From Actinotalea solisilvae (GTDB lineage: Bacteria > Actinomycetota > Actinomycetes > Actinomycetales > Cellulomonadaceae), in NCBI RefSeq assembly GCF_016464425.1, contig NZ_JADDKQ010000005.1, positions 39,884-103,883 on the forward strand: a DNA stretch of 64,000 nucleotides. Direction: 5' to 3'. Position numbers and translations under genes: made by a program. Below are positions 31,300-42,722 of the stretch, in pieces; positions within the stretch are counted from its first letter, which is position 1; each line of letters starts with the position of its first letter. The notes below the pieces were generated by a model. The model made no database searches and was not told the origin of the DNA. It saw nothing but the letters and a program-made list of their open reading frames with translations.

Positions 31300-33189
31300 A
31301 TGGTCAGCCCGGTCGACGTCGACGCGCACGGCGCTCTCGCGCCGGCCTCCGACGCGCCTGCCGACCCTCCCGCCGACGTCCCCGAGGAGCCGGACGCCCT
31401 GGCCGCGCGGACCGCACGCGGCCGTCACCGGCGCGGTGGGAGGGCCCGGACCGTGCGCCGGGCCCTCGTCGTCGTCGGGGTGCTCGTCCTCGTCGCGGCG
31501 GGCTGGCTCGCCGTGCGCGGCGTGCAGGTGGTCCACGCGCTGCGTGCCGCCGTGCCCGGCGTGGACGCGGTCGGGGACGCCCTGCGTGACGGCGACGTCG
31601 ACGCGGCGTCCGCCCGTCTCCCCGAGCTTCAGGAGCACGCGGCCACCGCGCTCGCCGCGACGCGCGACCCGGTGTGGCGCGCGGCGTCGGCCCTCCCGTG
31701 GCTCGGGACGCAGCTCGACGCGGTGCGCGACGTGTCCGCCGCGCTCGACGTCGTCGCGAGCGAGGTCGTGCCCGCGCTCGCCGACGCCGCCGGCGCGGTC
31801 GGCCCGCGTGACCTCGTGCCGGTCGACGGCGCCGTGCCCCTCGCGCCGGTCGTCGGGGCGCAGCCGGCCGTCGCGGCCGCGGCCGACGCCGCCGCCCGCG
31901 CGGACGCGCTCGTCGCGGGCATCCCCACCGACGGCCTCGTGCCGCCGCTCGCGACCGCCGTCGCGCAGGCGCGGGGCCCGCTCGCGGAGGCCGCGCTCCT
32001 GCTCGACCGCGTGGACGACGCGGTCGCCCTGCTCCCGCCGATGCTCGGCGCGGACGGACCGCGGACGTACCTCGTCCTCGTGCTCAACCCGGCGGAGCTG
32101 CGCAGCGGCGGCGGCATCGTCGGGTCGGTCGCGGTGCTCCACGCGGTCGACGGCCGCCTCACCCTGGGCGAGCGCCTGGCGAGCCGCACGCTCCCGCGCC
32201 TCGACGCGCCGCCCGCGCTCGGCGCGGAGGAGCTCGCCGTCCACGGCGACCGCCTCGGCAGCATCATGCAGAACGTCACGATGACGCCCGACTTCCCGCG
32301 GGCCGCAGAGCTCGCGGTCGAGGTGTGGGAGGCCGGGGGCGGGGCGCCCGTCGACGGCGTGCTCGCGGTCGAGCCCGTCGCGCTCGCCCACCTGCTCGAC
32401 GTCACCGGCCCCGTCACCGCGCCCGACGGCACGGTCCTCGAGGCCGACGGCGTCGTCCGGACGCTGCTGCACGACGCGTACGCGCGCTACCCCGACCCGG
32501 ACGCCACGGACGCGTTCTTCGCGGCGTCCGCCGCTGGCATCTTCGACGCGCTCGTCACCGTGCCCGGCTCCCCGGCCGGGCTCGTCGACGCCCTCGGGCG
32601 GTCCGTGGCCGAGCGCCGGGTCGCGCTGTGGTCGGCGCACGCCGAGGAGCAGGAGCGCCTCGCGCCCTCGCCCCTCGGCGGCTCGTTCTTCGACCCGGCG
32701 GCGGCCGACCAGGCCGGCGTCTTCCTCGACGACGGCACGGGGACCAAGCTCGACTACTTCCTCGGCGCCGAGGTCGCCGTCGCGTGCGCCGACCCCGTCC
32801 CGGGGCAGGGTGCGCGGGCGGTCCTCGTCGTCGACCTCGCCTCGACCGTCCCGGCCGACCCGGCCGAGCTGGCGGCGCTGCCGTCCTACATGTCCACGAA
32901 CGGCCTCGGCGGCACGCCGACCGGGGTCACCCGCACGAACCTGACGTTCTACAGCCCGGTCGGCGGCCGCGTCGCCGAGATCCGGAGCGACGGCGCCGCG
33001 GTCGGCGGGCTCCGCGGCACGGAGGCGGGACGCGACGTCGCCGTGCTCACCGCGACCCTCGCCCCAGGCGCCTCGGTCCGCTACGAGGTGACCGTCGAGC
33101 TGCCCGCGGGCGCGACGGGTCTGGGCGCCTGGCGCACCCCCGGGCTGGAGGAGGCGGGCACCGTGCCGGCCACGACCTGCGAGAGCTGA
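31300..33189 (+). CDS. DUF4012-domain membrane-anchored envelope protein
   Basis: A 629-aa protein. Acidic then Arg-rich cytoplasmic N-terminus (1-53), one membrane helix (about 54-74, ALVVVGVLVLVAAGWLAV), and a large extracytoplasmic region. DUF4012 proper is about 240-440, marked by LVLVLNPAELRSGGGIVGS, the family's Asn-x-Ala-Glu-Leu-Arg motif. The C-terminal part (about 540-629) looks like a beta-sandwich. The family is often found with exopolysaccharide loci and its biochemical role is unproven. The shared 17-bp element upstream is the only regulatory hint. Confidence 0.88.
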   Translation: MVSPVDVDAHGALAPASDAPADPPADVPEEPDALAARTARGRHRRGGRARTVRRALVVVGVLVLVAAGWLAVRGVQVVHALRAAVPGVDAVGDALRDGDVDAASARLPELQEHAATALAATRDPVWRAASALPWLGTQLDAVRDVSAALDVVASEVVPALADAAGAVGPRDLVPVDGAVPLAPVVGAQPAVAAAADAAARADALVAGIPTDGLVPPLATAVAQARGPLAEAALLLDRVDDAVALLPPMLGADGPRTYLVLVLNPAELRSGGGIVGSVAVLHAVDGRLTLGERLASRTLPRLDAPPALGAEELAVHGDRLGSIMQNVTMTPDFPRAAELAVEVWEAGGGAPVDGVLAVEPVALAHLLDVTGPVTAPDGTVLEADGVVRTLLHDAYARYPDPDATDAFFAASAAGIFDALVTVPGSPAGLVDALGRSVAERRVALWSAHAEEQERLAPSPLGGSFFDPAAADQAGVFLDDGTGTKLDYFLGAEVAVACADPVPGQGARAVLVVDLASTVPADPAELAALPSYMSTNGLGGTPTGVTRTNLTFYSPVGGRVAEIRSDGAAVGGLRGTEAGRDVAVLTATLAPGASVRYEVTVELPAGATGLGAWRTPGLEEAGTVPATTCES

Positions 33190-33279
33190 CCCGATCCCCC
33201 GACGCCGGCTGAGGGGGCCGGCCCGTCCACAGTCACCCGTTCGCCGCGCGACACACGCGCCGGCCGATGAGACACTTGA

Positions 33280-33296
33280 CCGAGTTGTCCGATTTG
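33280..33296 (+). promoter_or_regulatory. Shared 17-bp element, copy B (upstream of surface-protein gene)
   Basis: CCGAGTTGTCCGATTTG lies 46 nt before ATG 33342 and resembles copy A at 31270. A TTGACC sequence at 33276-33281 overlaps its left end and could be a -35 box. Confidence 0.5.
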
Positions 33297-33341
33297 CCCG
33301 ATCCACCCCATCCGGGCGGTCGGAGAGAAGGGGAAGACGAG

Positions 33342-33878
33342 ATGAAGCGATTCTGGCGCACGGCGGCAGTTCTCCTGCTCGCCCTGATCGGCGGTGTCGG
33401 CGTCGCCGGCTCCGCCACCGCATCCGTGGCGAACGGCTGCACCGACGACGGTGGCTACTGGGCCCAGGGCGTCTGCGGCCTCACGGTCGAGGCGACGCCC
33501 ACCTGCACCGGCACCGGTACGCCGCGGCTGGAGTACGTCGCGACGCCCACCGGGACGTCGTCGACCACCCTCACCCTCACCTGGGTGAACCCGACCGGCC
33601 CGGACGTCGTGCAGACCGGCCTGCCGCTCAGCGGAGCGGTCGACTGGCCCTCGGGCGCCTGGGCGGACCGCTCTCTCGAGATCGTGTTCGCGGTCAACCC
33701 GACAAGCGCCGTGACGGTCGAGCACCCGTCGGGCGTCGGGTGCTCGAGCGTCCTCGCCTCGTCGCTGAGCGGCACCGGCTCGGAGACGACGCCGCTGATC
33801 GCCGGGGCTGCGGCCCTCGTGGGCCTCGGCCTTGCCGCCGTCCTCGTGACGCGTCGCCGCTCCGCCGCCACCGCCTGA
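33342..33878 (+). CDS. Sortase-anchored small surface protein
   Basis: A 178-aa exported protein. Signal peptide about 1-28 (MKRFWRTAAVLLLALIGGVG, then Ala-Ser-Ala). The mature domain is Thr/Gly-rich with four cysteines that could form two disulfides. The C-terminus has a cell-wall sorting layout: LSGTG (about 143-147), a hydrophobic helix IAGAAALVGLGLAAVLV, and a basic tail TRRRS. The motif is a variant of LPxTG/LAxTG. GAGAAGGGGAAGACGAG sets ATG 33342; an in-frame ATG at 33267 would mask the signal peptide. No sortase gene is in the window. Confidence 0.83.
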   Translation: MKRFWRTAAVLLLALIGGVGVAGSATASVANGCTDDGGYWAQGVCGLTVEATPTCTGTGTPRLEYVATPTGTSSTTLTLTWVNPTGPDVVQTGLPLSGAVDWPSGAWADRSLEIVFAVNPTSAVTVEHPSGVGCSSVLASSLSGTGSETTPLIAGAAALVGLGLAAVLVTRRRSAATA

Positions 33879-33904
33879 CGGCGCGGGCCCCGGCCCGCCT
33901 CACC

Positions 33905-33935
33905 GGAGGCCGCCCGACGACGTCGGGCGGCCTCC
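33905..33935. terminator. Bidirectional terminator hairpin
   Basis: A perfect 14-bp stem (33905-33918 with 33922-33935, 3-nt loop) between the convergent surface-protein and MFS genes. Confidence 0.85.
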
Positions 33936-33966
33936 GTGCGTCCGCTCCGGAGGGGCGGCGGCGCCG

Positions 33967-37228
<3,262 letters not shown>

Positions 37229-37271
37229 GCGGTCCGTGCTCCCGGTCCCGGCCGGGCCGCACGGCAAGGGA

Positions 37272-37301
37272 CCGGACGTGTGGGATACCGCACACGTCCG
37301 G
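37272..37301 (+). terminator. ideR terminator
   Basis: CCGGACGTGTG (37272-37282), 8-nt loop, CACACGTCCGG (37291-37301): a perfect 11-bp stem 43 nt after the ideR stop. Confidence 0.8.
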
Positions 37302-37315
37302 GCCGTGACCAGAAC

Positions 37316-37345
37316 GTGACAATCGCGGGTCGCGGCAGGTACCTT
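37316..37345 (+). promoter_or_regulatory. Promoter of the c-di-AMP riboswitch transcript
   Basis: GTGACA (37316-37321), an 18-bp spacer and TACCTT (37340-37345). This would start transcription about 35 nt before the aptamer. Confidence 0.6.
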
Positions 37346-37385
37346 CGGTCTCGCTCCACGATCCCTCCTCGTGGCGCCCTCGGAC

Positions 37386-37592
37386 GGAACGCCTAGTCCT
37401 GCCACCGTCCGTGGTCCGCAGAACTCGCTGGCAGGAGCGGGGGAACCACCGTTTTCTCGGGCACGGCCGGAGCGATCCGGCACGGCCCTCGGGGTGAAGC
37501 CGCGTGAGAGCTGTCCGGACCTGGTCCGGGCGGTCCGATCGAGGCCGGGTGATCTCCCACCCGAACCCGACAGCTCACCTCGTAGGCGTCGG
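37386..37592 (+). promoter_or_regulatory. Cyclic di-AMP (ydaO/yuaA) riboswitch
   Basis: Conserved blocks of the ydaO aptamer occur in order: P1 5' strand ACGCC (37389-37393), GGGGGAACCACCG, CTCGGGGTGAAGCCGCG (from 37490), GGGTGATCTCCCACCCGAACC, GACAGCTCACCTCGTAGGCGT (37569-37589), whose GGCGT re-pairs with the 5' ACGCC. This is the class seen upstream of resuscitation-promoting and NlpC/P60 wall hydrolases in actinobacteria, where ligand binding turns expression off. The ribosome-binding site GGAGAGG (37591-37597) directly abuts P1. Confidence 0.93.
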
Positions 37593-37603
37593 AGAGGTAC
37601 CGC

Positions 37604-37606
37604 GTG
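37604..37606 (+). promoter_or_regulatory. GTG start set by a ribosome-binding site touching riboswitch P1
   Basis: GGAGAGG ends 6 nt before this GTG and begins right after the P1 helix of the c-di-AMP aptamer, so ligand-stabilised P1 could directly limit ribosome access. Confidence 0.6.
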
Positions 37607-38398
37607 TCTGAGACCCCCCAGCGCGCCCGGCATCGCGCCGCGCGCCGTCCCGTGACCCCGCTCGACGACCTCGCGACCGCTGCCACGGGCAGCCTCGCCA
37701 CCGTCGGCCGCCGCTCCGCCGTCGTCGCCGCGTCCGGTGGCCTCGTCATGAGCATGACGCTCCCGGCCTCCGCCGCCGCCGCGCCCGCCGAGGGCCCGAG
37801 CAGCGTCCCGGCCGTCGACGTCACCGCGCTCACGGCGGACACCCGCGCCGCGCTCGCGACGTCCCCCGTCGTCAGCGTCCCGACCGACGCCGCGTGGGGC
37901 TTCGACGCCCCGGCGATCACGGTCACCCCGAACCCCGAGCCCGAGCCCGAGCCGGAGCCCGAGCCCGTCGTCGCGAGCACCGCCCGGTCGGCGTCGACCG
38001 AGCGCGCGCCCGTCGCCGAGGCGGCCGAGGCCCCCGCGGCCGCCGCCGTCCCGCAGTCGGTGTCCGGCAACGCGGTGCTCGAGATCGCGGCCCGCTACGT
38101 GGGCGTCCCGTACGTCTCCGGCGGCACGACGCCCGACGGCTTCGACTGCTCGGGCTTCACGTCCTACGTCTACGCGCAGCTCGGGATCACGCTCTCGCGC
38201 AGCTCGGCCGACCAGCGGTACGACGGCGTCGAGGTCTCGCGCGCCGACGCGCAGCCGGGCGACCTCATCTGGTCCCCGGGCCACGTGGGCATCTACGCGG
38301 GCGGCAACCAGCAGATCGACTCGCCCCGCCCGGGCAAGACGATCCAGTTCCGCGACATCTGGCAGAGCAACCCGATCTTCATCCGCGTCACCGGCTGA
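37604..38398 (+). CDS. NlpC/P60 cell-wall hydrolase (C40 peptidase)
   Basis: A 264-aa secreted peptidoglycan endopeptidase. A long N-terminal region with signal peptide (hydrophobic 39-58, Ala-rich cleavage about 60), a spacer with a Pro-Glu run (111-121), and a C-terminal NlpC/P60 domain (155-264) with Cys182 in FDCSGF and His227 in GHVGIY. It cuts stem-peptide bonds during growth or resuscitation. It is governed by the c-di-AMP riboswitch directly upstream. The third catalytic polar residue is not obvious: the usual position reads Asp-Ser-Pro-Arg-Pro. Confidence 0.93.
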   Translation: MSETPQRARHRAARRPVTPLDDLATAATGSLATVGRRSAVVAASGGLVMSMTLPASAAAAPAEGPSSVPAVDVTALTADTRAALATSPVVSVPTDAAWGFDAPAITVTPNPEPEPEPEPEPVVASTARSASTERAPVAEAAEAPAAAAVPQSVSGNAVLEIAARYVGVPYVSGGTTPDGFDCSGFTSYVYAQLGITLSRSSADQRYDGVEVSRADAQPGDLIWSPGHVGIYAGGNQQIDSPRPGKTIQFRDIWQSNPIFIRVTG

Positions 38399-38453
38399 GC
38401 CTGCGTCACCGGCTGGACCTCTGGCGGCCGGGCAACGGCGCCCGGACCTCCTG

Positions 38454-38485
38454 GACGGCCCCTCACCTCACGGTGGGGGGCCGTC
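38454..38485 (+). terminator. Terminator of the NlpC/P60 gene
   Basis: A 14-bp stem (one G-U) with TCAC loop, 38454-38467 with 38472-38485, between convergent genes. Confidence 0.8.
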
Positions 38486-38542
38486 GTCGTGCCGGGGCCT
38501 GCCGGCCCGGGCGCGGCCCGGCGCGGCCGCCGGAGGGTGGGC

Positions 38543-39550
38543 TCAGGGGAGCGAGGGCGGGAGCCGGAACGGCCCCGCGAGCGCGGGGTCGAGGAACGAC
38601 GCGACGTCGCTGACGCGCCCGTCCCGCACGGTCAGCACGTTGACGGACCACAGCGTGTGCGCCTGCGCGCCCTCGTCCCACCGGTAGCTCGCGACGGCGG
38701 GCTGGGCGTTCGCCGCGGTCGGCAGGTGGCGCCAGGAGCCGCACGAGGTCAGGGGGACGCGGACGGCGAAGTCCGTGACGGCCGCCAGGCCGCGGTACCA
38801 GCGCGGCAGGGGCGGCATCGACCACGTGACGTCCTCGGTGAGGAGCGCGACGAGCGCGTCGGCGTCACCCGCCTCCATCGCCGCCGAGAAGCGCGCGACG
38901 ACCTCGCGGTGCTCGTCCGCCGACGCGCGCGGGGCGTCGCGGTCCGGCGCCAGGCGCGCCATGGTGCCGCGCGCCCGCTGCAGCGCGCTCGTGACGGACG
39001 CGACCGACGTGACCATGACCTCGGCGATCTCGGCCGCGGAGAAGCCGAGCACCTCGAACAGCAGGAGCGCCGCGCGCTGGTTGCCGGGCAGGTGCTGGAG
39101 CGCGGCCACGAAGGCGAGCTCGACCGCCTCGCGCTGCTCGTAGCGCGCCTCGGGCGTCGCGCGCCCCGCGGGCAGGCCCGCGTCCGGGTACGGCCCGAGC
39201 CAGGCGACGTCGGCTGCGGGGGTGTCGCCGAGCACGGCCGCGTCGCTCGCGGGACCGAGGTCCACGGGCATCGCGCGGCGGCCGCGCTGGGCCACGAGGT
39301 CGAGGCACGTGCGCGTGCTCACGGTGTAGAGCCAGCTCCGCAGCGAGCTGCGACCCTCGAACCGCGCGATGGCCCGCCACGCGCGGACGAGCGCCTCCTG
39401 GAGGGCGTCGTCGGCGTCGTGCGTCGAGCCGAGCATGCGGTAGCAGTGCGCGTGCAGCTCGCGGCGGAGCGGGGCGACGAGCCGCGTGAAGGCGGCGTCG
39501 TCGCCCTCGCGCGCGCGCTCGAGGTCCGTCGGCGCGGAGGTCGCCGTCAT
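38543..39550 (-). CDS. ECF sigma factor with C-terminal SnoaL-like domain
   Basis: A 335-aa protein. Sigma region 2 (about 10-80) has HCYRMLGSTHDADDALQEALVRAWRAI, and region 4 (about 130-190) has LQHLPGNQRAALLLFEVLGFSAAEIAEVM; a SnoaL-like fold (about 205-320) follows, with EHREVVARFSAAMEAGDADALVALL. This is the SigG/TIGR02960-like layout, where the extra domain replaces a separate anti-sigma. It is divergent from the hydrolase-DUF1905 gene, with only 88 bp between, so that gene is a likely target. ATG 39550 is the start. Confidence 0.92.
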   Translation of the reverse strand: MTATSAPTDLERAREGDDAAFTRLVAPLRRELHAHCYRMLGSTHDADDALQEALVRAWRAIARFEGRSSLRSWLYTVSTRTCLDLVAQRGRRAMPVDLGPASDAAVLGDTPAADVAWLGPYPDAGLPAGRATPEARYEQREAVELAFVAALQHLPGNQRAALLLFEVLGFSAAEIAEVMVTSVASVTSALQRARGTMARLAPDRDAPRASADEHREVVARFSAAMEAGDADALVALLTEDVTWSMPPLPRWYRGLAAVTDFAVRVPLTSCGSWRHLPTAANAQPAVASYRWDEGAQAHTLWSVNVLTVRDGRVSDVASFLDPALAGPFRLPPSLP

Positions 39551-39638
39551 CGGGTGCCCACCGATCGATGAGTCGACGTCATCCGCACAGTCTCCACCTC
39601 GACACCGACGACAGACGACCACGCCCCCGGAGGCCCCC

Positions 39639-40814
39639 GTGAGCACCTCGACCGCCGCACCCACCGGCACCACCGCACCGACCGGCTCCGCCGCCGGGCC
39701 CGGCCTCACCGCCGCGACGGGCACCCCCGCCCCGCCGCGCACCGGCGTGCTCCGCGTCCCGGGCGCGACGCTCCACCACGAGCTCCGGGGCGACGGCCCG
39801 CTCGTCGCGCTCGTCGCGGCGCCGATGGACGCGGACAGCATGGCGCCGCTCGCCGACCTCCTCGCGACCGACCACACGGTGCTGACCACCGACCCGCGGG
39901 GCATCCACCGCAGCACCGTCGACGACCCGGAGCGGGACACGACGCCAGAGGACCGCGCCGCGGACCTCGCGCTGCTCCTGCGGCACCTGGACCGCGGGCC
40001 CGCCCACCTGCTCGGGTCGAGCGGCGGAGCCGTCACCGTGCTCGCCCTCGCCCAGGCCCACCCCGAGCTCGTCGGCACGGTCGTCGCCCACGAGCCGCCG
40101 CTCCAGCAGCTGCTGCCGGACCGCGAGGACCTGGCCCGGCGGACGGACGCGATGCGCGACGCCTACCTCGCCGGCGACGTCCGGGGTGCGTGGCAGGCCT
40201 TCCTCGAGGCGGCGGCGATCGAGCTCCCGCCCGAGGTCGTCGACGCGATGGCGTCGCCGGACCGACCGGCGGGCGCGCTGGCGGACGAGCGGTACCAGTT
40301 CGAGCACATGCTGCACGGGACGTCGCAGTGGCGCCCGGACGTCGAGCGGCTGCGTGCGCTCGGGTCACGGGTCGTCGTCGGCATCGGGGAGGCGTCGGCG
40401 GGTCAGCTGTGCGACCGGGCGTCGCGCGCGCTCGCGGCCGCCCTCGGGACGTCGCCCACCCTCTTCCCGGGCGACCACCTGGGCTTCCTCGAGGAGCCGG
40501 TGCCGTTCGCCGCGCGGCTGCGCGAGGTCCTCGCGCCCGACCCGTCGGCGCTGGACGCGCGCTTCAGCGCGCCGATCGAGAAGGACGGCGCCTTCGCGAC
40601 CTACCTCACGGTGCCGGGCTCGGCCGCGCTGCTCGGCACGCGGCGTGCGGTCAAGGTCGAGGGCCTGCTCGACGGGCACCCGTTCGCGGCGACGCTCATG
40701 CCGTCGGGGGAGGGGCCGCACTGGCTCCCGCTGCGCGCCGCCCTGTGCCGCGCGATCGGCAAGGGCGCGGCGGGCGACGTCGTCGACGTGCGGCTGCTGC
40801 GTCGGCTCACCTGA
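39639..40814 (+). CDS. Alpha/beta-hydrolase fused to DUF1905
   Basis: A 391-aa two-domain protein. N-terminal Pro/Thr/Ala-rich tail (1-35); alpha/beta-hydrolase domain (36-290) with the nucleophile elbow GSSGGAV (Ser about 129), catalytic His in PGDHLGF near residue 280; then a complete DUF1905 beta-barrel domain (about 300-391): FSAPIEKDGAFATYLTVPG, AVKVEGLLDGHPFAATLMPSG, LCRAIGKGAAGDVVDVRL. DUF1905 is usually a stand-alone protein or joined to a YdeI-type domain. GTG 39639 follows CGGAGG. Divergent from an ECF sigma factor. Confidence 0.88.
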   Translation: MSTSTAAPTGTTAPTGSAAGPGLTAATGTPAPPRTGVLRVPGATLHHELRGDGPLVALVAAPMDADSMAPLADLLATDHTVLTTDPRGIHRSTVDDPERDTTPEDRAADLALLLRHLDRGPAHLLGSSGGAVTVLALAQAHPELVGTVVAHEPPLQQLLPDREDLARRTDAMRDAYLAGDVRGAWQAFLEAAAIELPPEVVDAMASPDRPAGALADERYQFEHMLHGTSQWRPDVERLRALGSRVVVGIGEASAGQLCDRASRALAAALGTSPTLFPGDHLGFLEEPVPFAARLREVLAPDPSALDARFSAPIEKDGAFATYLTVPGSAALLGTRRAVKVEGLLDGHPFAATLMPSGEGPHWLPLRAALCRAIGKGAAGDVVDVRLLRRLT

Positions 40815-40920
40815 GCCCGACGCCGGGCGGGCGCCGTGCCGCCCGTCCGGCGCGCCCCGCGGCGACTCACCTGCGTCCGCGCCACGGCGCCGCGTAGTCT
40901 GACAGCGCTGCTCCACCAGC

Positions 40921-40945
40921 CGAGCCCGGCAGCCAGCCGGGCTCG
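40921..40945 (+). promoter_or_regulatory. 10-bp hairpin in the leader of the HNH gene
   Basis: CGAGCCCGGC, AGCCA loop, GCCGGGCTCG; 24 nt before the start codon and downstream of a TAGTCT -10 candidate (40895-40900). Confidence 0.5.
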
Positions 40946-40969
40946 ACCGCACTGGTCAGGGAGAACGCC

Positions 40970-41599
40970 GTGCGCCAAGACACCGCGACCGTCCGCGGGG
41001 GTGTGGCCGCGCGGCCGCACCACCGCCCCACCGATGCCCCCCACCCCGGCCACCCCGCCCGCACGGCCGAGCCGCCCGCCGAGGGGCCGCGTCCCGCGGT
41101 CGCCACGCTGCGCCGCGTGCTCCTGCTCAACGCGAGCCGCGAGCCCCTGTGCGTCGTGAGCGTCCACCGCGCGGTCACGCTCGTGCTCAGCGGCAAGGCG
41201 GTCGTGCTCGAGGAGGACGCGGCGCTGCTGCGCTCCGAGCGGCTCACGCTGCCCGCGCCGCAGGTGCTGTGCCTCACGCGCTACGTGCACGTGCCGTACC
41301 GGAGCGCCGTGCCCCCGACGCGCCGCACGGTCCTGCAGCGCGACGGCCACCGCTGCGCGTACTGCGCCGCGACGGCGGACACGGTCGACCACGTGCACCC
41401 GCGGTCGCGCGGCGGGCGGCACGAGTGGACCAACGTCGTGGCCGCGTGCGCCCGCTGCAACCACCGCAAGGCGGACCGGTTGCTGTCGGAGATCGGCTGG
41501 CAGCTGCTCGTGACGCCGAGCGTCCCGCGCGCGAGCTGCGCGCTCATCGCCGCCGCCGTCCGGCCCCACCCGTCCTGGACGGCCTACCTCGCCGTGTGA
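40970..41599 (+). CDS. HNH endonuclease
   Basis: A 209-aa protein of the short actinobacterial HNH family. N-terminal Pro/His-rich stretch (1-45); LLLNASREPLCVVSVHRAVTLVLSGKAV (about 51-78); the HNH nuclease fold at about 122-170 with zinc cysteines in CAYCAA and CARCNHRK and catalytic His in TVDHVHPRSRGG. The DNA target is unknown; these chromosomal copies are often housekeeping, not intron-borne. GTG 40970 follows CAGGGAGAACGCC. A perfect 10-bp hairpin in its leader (40921-40945) is notable. Confidence 0.92.
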   Translation: MRQDTATVRGGVAARPHHRPTDAPHPGHPARTAEPPAEGPRPAVATLRRVLLLNASREPLCVVSVHRAVTLVLSGKAVVLEEDAALLRSERLTLPAPQVLCLTRYVHVPYRSAVPPTRRTVLQRDGHRCAYCAATADTVDHVHPRSRGGRHEWTNVVAACARCNHRKADRLLSEIGWQLLVTPSVPRASCALIAAAVRPHPSWTAYLAV

Positions 41600-41693
41600 G
41601 GTCGCCGGCCAACACGCGTGCCCGACGTCGCCCGGGCGCGCCCCGGTGCGGGCAGACTGAGGGTGTCAGCCGCATCGACCCGGGGAGGCGGAC

Positions 41694-42644
41694 ATGAGCC
41701 ACGACGACGTGGTGCTGGTCGGCGTCGACGGCTCTCCCGCGAGCCTGCACGCGGCCGACTGGGCGGCGGAGCACGCCCGTCGCCACGGGTACGGCATGCA
41801 CCTGGTCTGCTCCTACGCGGTGCCGTCCTTCACGGCGGCCGCGCTCGACGGCGGCTACGCGGCGCTCGACGACACCGCGATCGCCGCGGGCGCGCGCGCC
41901 GTCCTGGACGAGGCGACGGAGCGCGTGCGGGCCACGGGGGTCCGGGTGACGTCCGCGGTCGCGACGGGCGACGCCGCGGCCGTGCTCGTCGACCTCTCGC
42001 GCGGGGCGGCCACCGTCGTCGTCGGCACGCGCGGGCGCGGCGGCTTCGCCGAGCGCCTGCTCGGCACGGTCTCGTCCGCGCTGCCCGCGCACGCGCACTG
42101 CCCGACCGTCGTCGTGCCGCTGCACCAGCACGACGAGGACGAGCGGGCCGCGGAGCCGCCGCGCGTGCGCCGCATCGTCGTCGGGGTCGACGGCTCGCCC
42201 GCGGCCGAGGTCGCCCTCGAGCACGCGATCCGCGAGGCCGAGACGTGGGGCGCGGAGCTCACCGCCGTCGCCGGCGTCCCGGTGGGGACCGGCGCAGGGA
42301 TCCTCGCGTGGCTCCCGGCCGCCGTGGACCACGAGGCGATCCTGCGCGACGCGGCCGAGGGGCTCGACGTCGTCGTCGACCGCGCGGTGGCGAAGCACCC
42401 CGGGGTCCAGGTGCGGCGCCACGTGCTCGACGGCACGGGCGCGGCGCTCCTCACCGAGTTCTCCACGGCGGTCGACCTCGTCGTCGTCGGCTCGCGCGGC
42501 CGCGGCGGGTTCGCCGGCCTCCTGCTCGGCTCGACCAGCCAGGCCGTGCTGCACCACGCCGCGTGCCCGGTCATGGTCGTGACGCGCCGGTGCGAGGAGC
42601 GCGAGAACGGCTCGCACGACCCGCTGGGCCGTCGCCCGGGCTGA
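41694..42644 (+). CDS. Universal stress protein, two tandem UspA domains
   Basis: A 316-aa protein made of two UspA folds (about 5-143 and 157-297). Each starts with VVLVGVDGSPAS or IVVGVDGSPAA and carries the ATP-binding signature G-2x-G-9x-G-S/T: GTRGRGGFAERLLGTVSSAL in domain 1, GSRGRGGFAGLLLGSTSQAV in domain 2. Tandem Usp proteins are abundant in actinobacteria under hypoxia or stationary phase. GGGGAGGCGGAC sets ATG 41694. It appears monocistronic, ending at a strong convergent terminator. Confidence 0.95.
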   Translation: MSHDDVVLVGVDGSPASLHAADWAAEHARRHGYGMHLVCSYAVPSFTAAALDGGYAALDDTAIAAGARAVLDEATERVRATGVRVTSAVATGDAAAVLVDLSRGAATVVVGTRGRGGFAERLLGTVSSALPAHAHCPTVVVPLHQHDEDERAAEPPRVRRIVVGVDGSPAAEVALEHAIREAETWGAELTAVAGVPVGTGAGILAWLPAAVDHEAILRDAAEGLDVVVDRAVAKHPGVQVRRHVLDGTGAALLTEFSTAVDLVVVGSRGRGGFAGLLLGSTSQAVLHHAACPVMVVTRRCEERENGSHDPLGRRPG

Positions 42645-42673
42645 GCGCCGGCGCCACGGGTGCGTGCTGCGCC

Positions 42674-42708
42674 GGAGGGTTCGGCACGCATGGCGGTCCG
42701 AAGCCTCC
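42674..42708. terminator. Bidirectional terminator hairpin
   Basis: GGAGGGTTCGG (42674-42684) pairs with CCGAAGCCTCC (42698-42708), with one G-G mismatch, between the convergent Usp and XRE genes. Confidence 0.7.
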
Positions 42709-42722
42709 GCGGGAGCCGGCCG

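Noticed and set aside
40970..41599. HNH gene as part of a mobile intron or defence island
   Set aside because: Flanks are ordinary housekeeping-type genes with normal composition; no intron structure, integrase or other defence gene is near.
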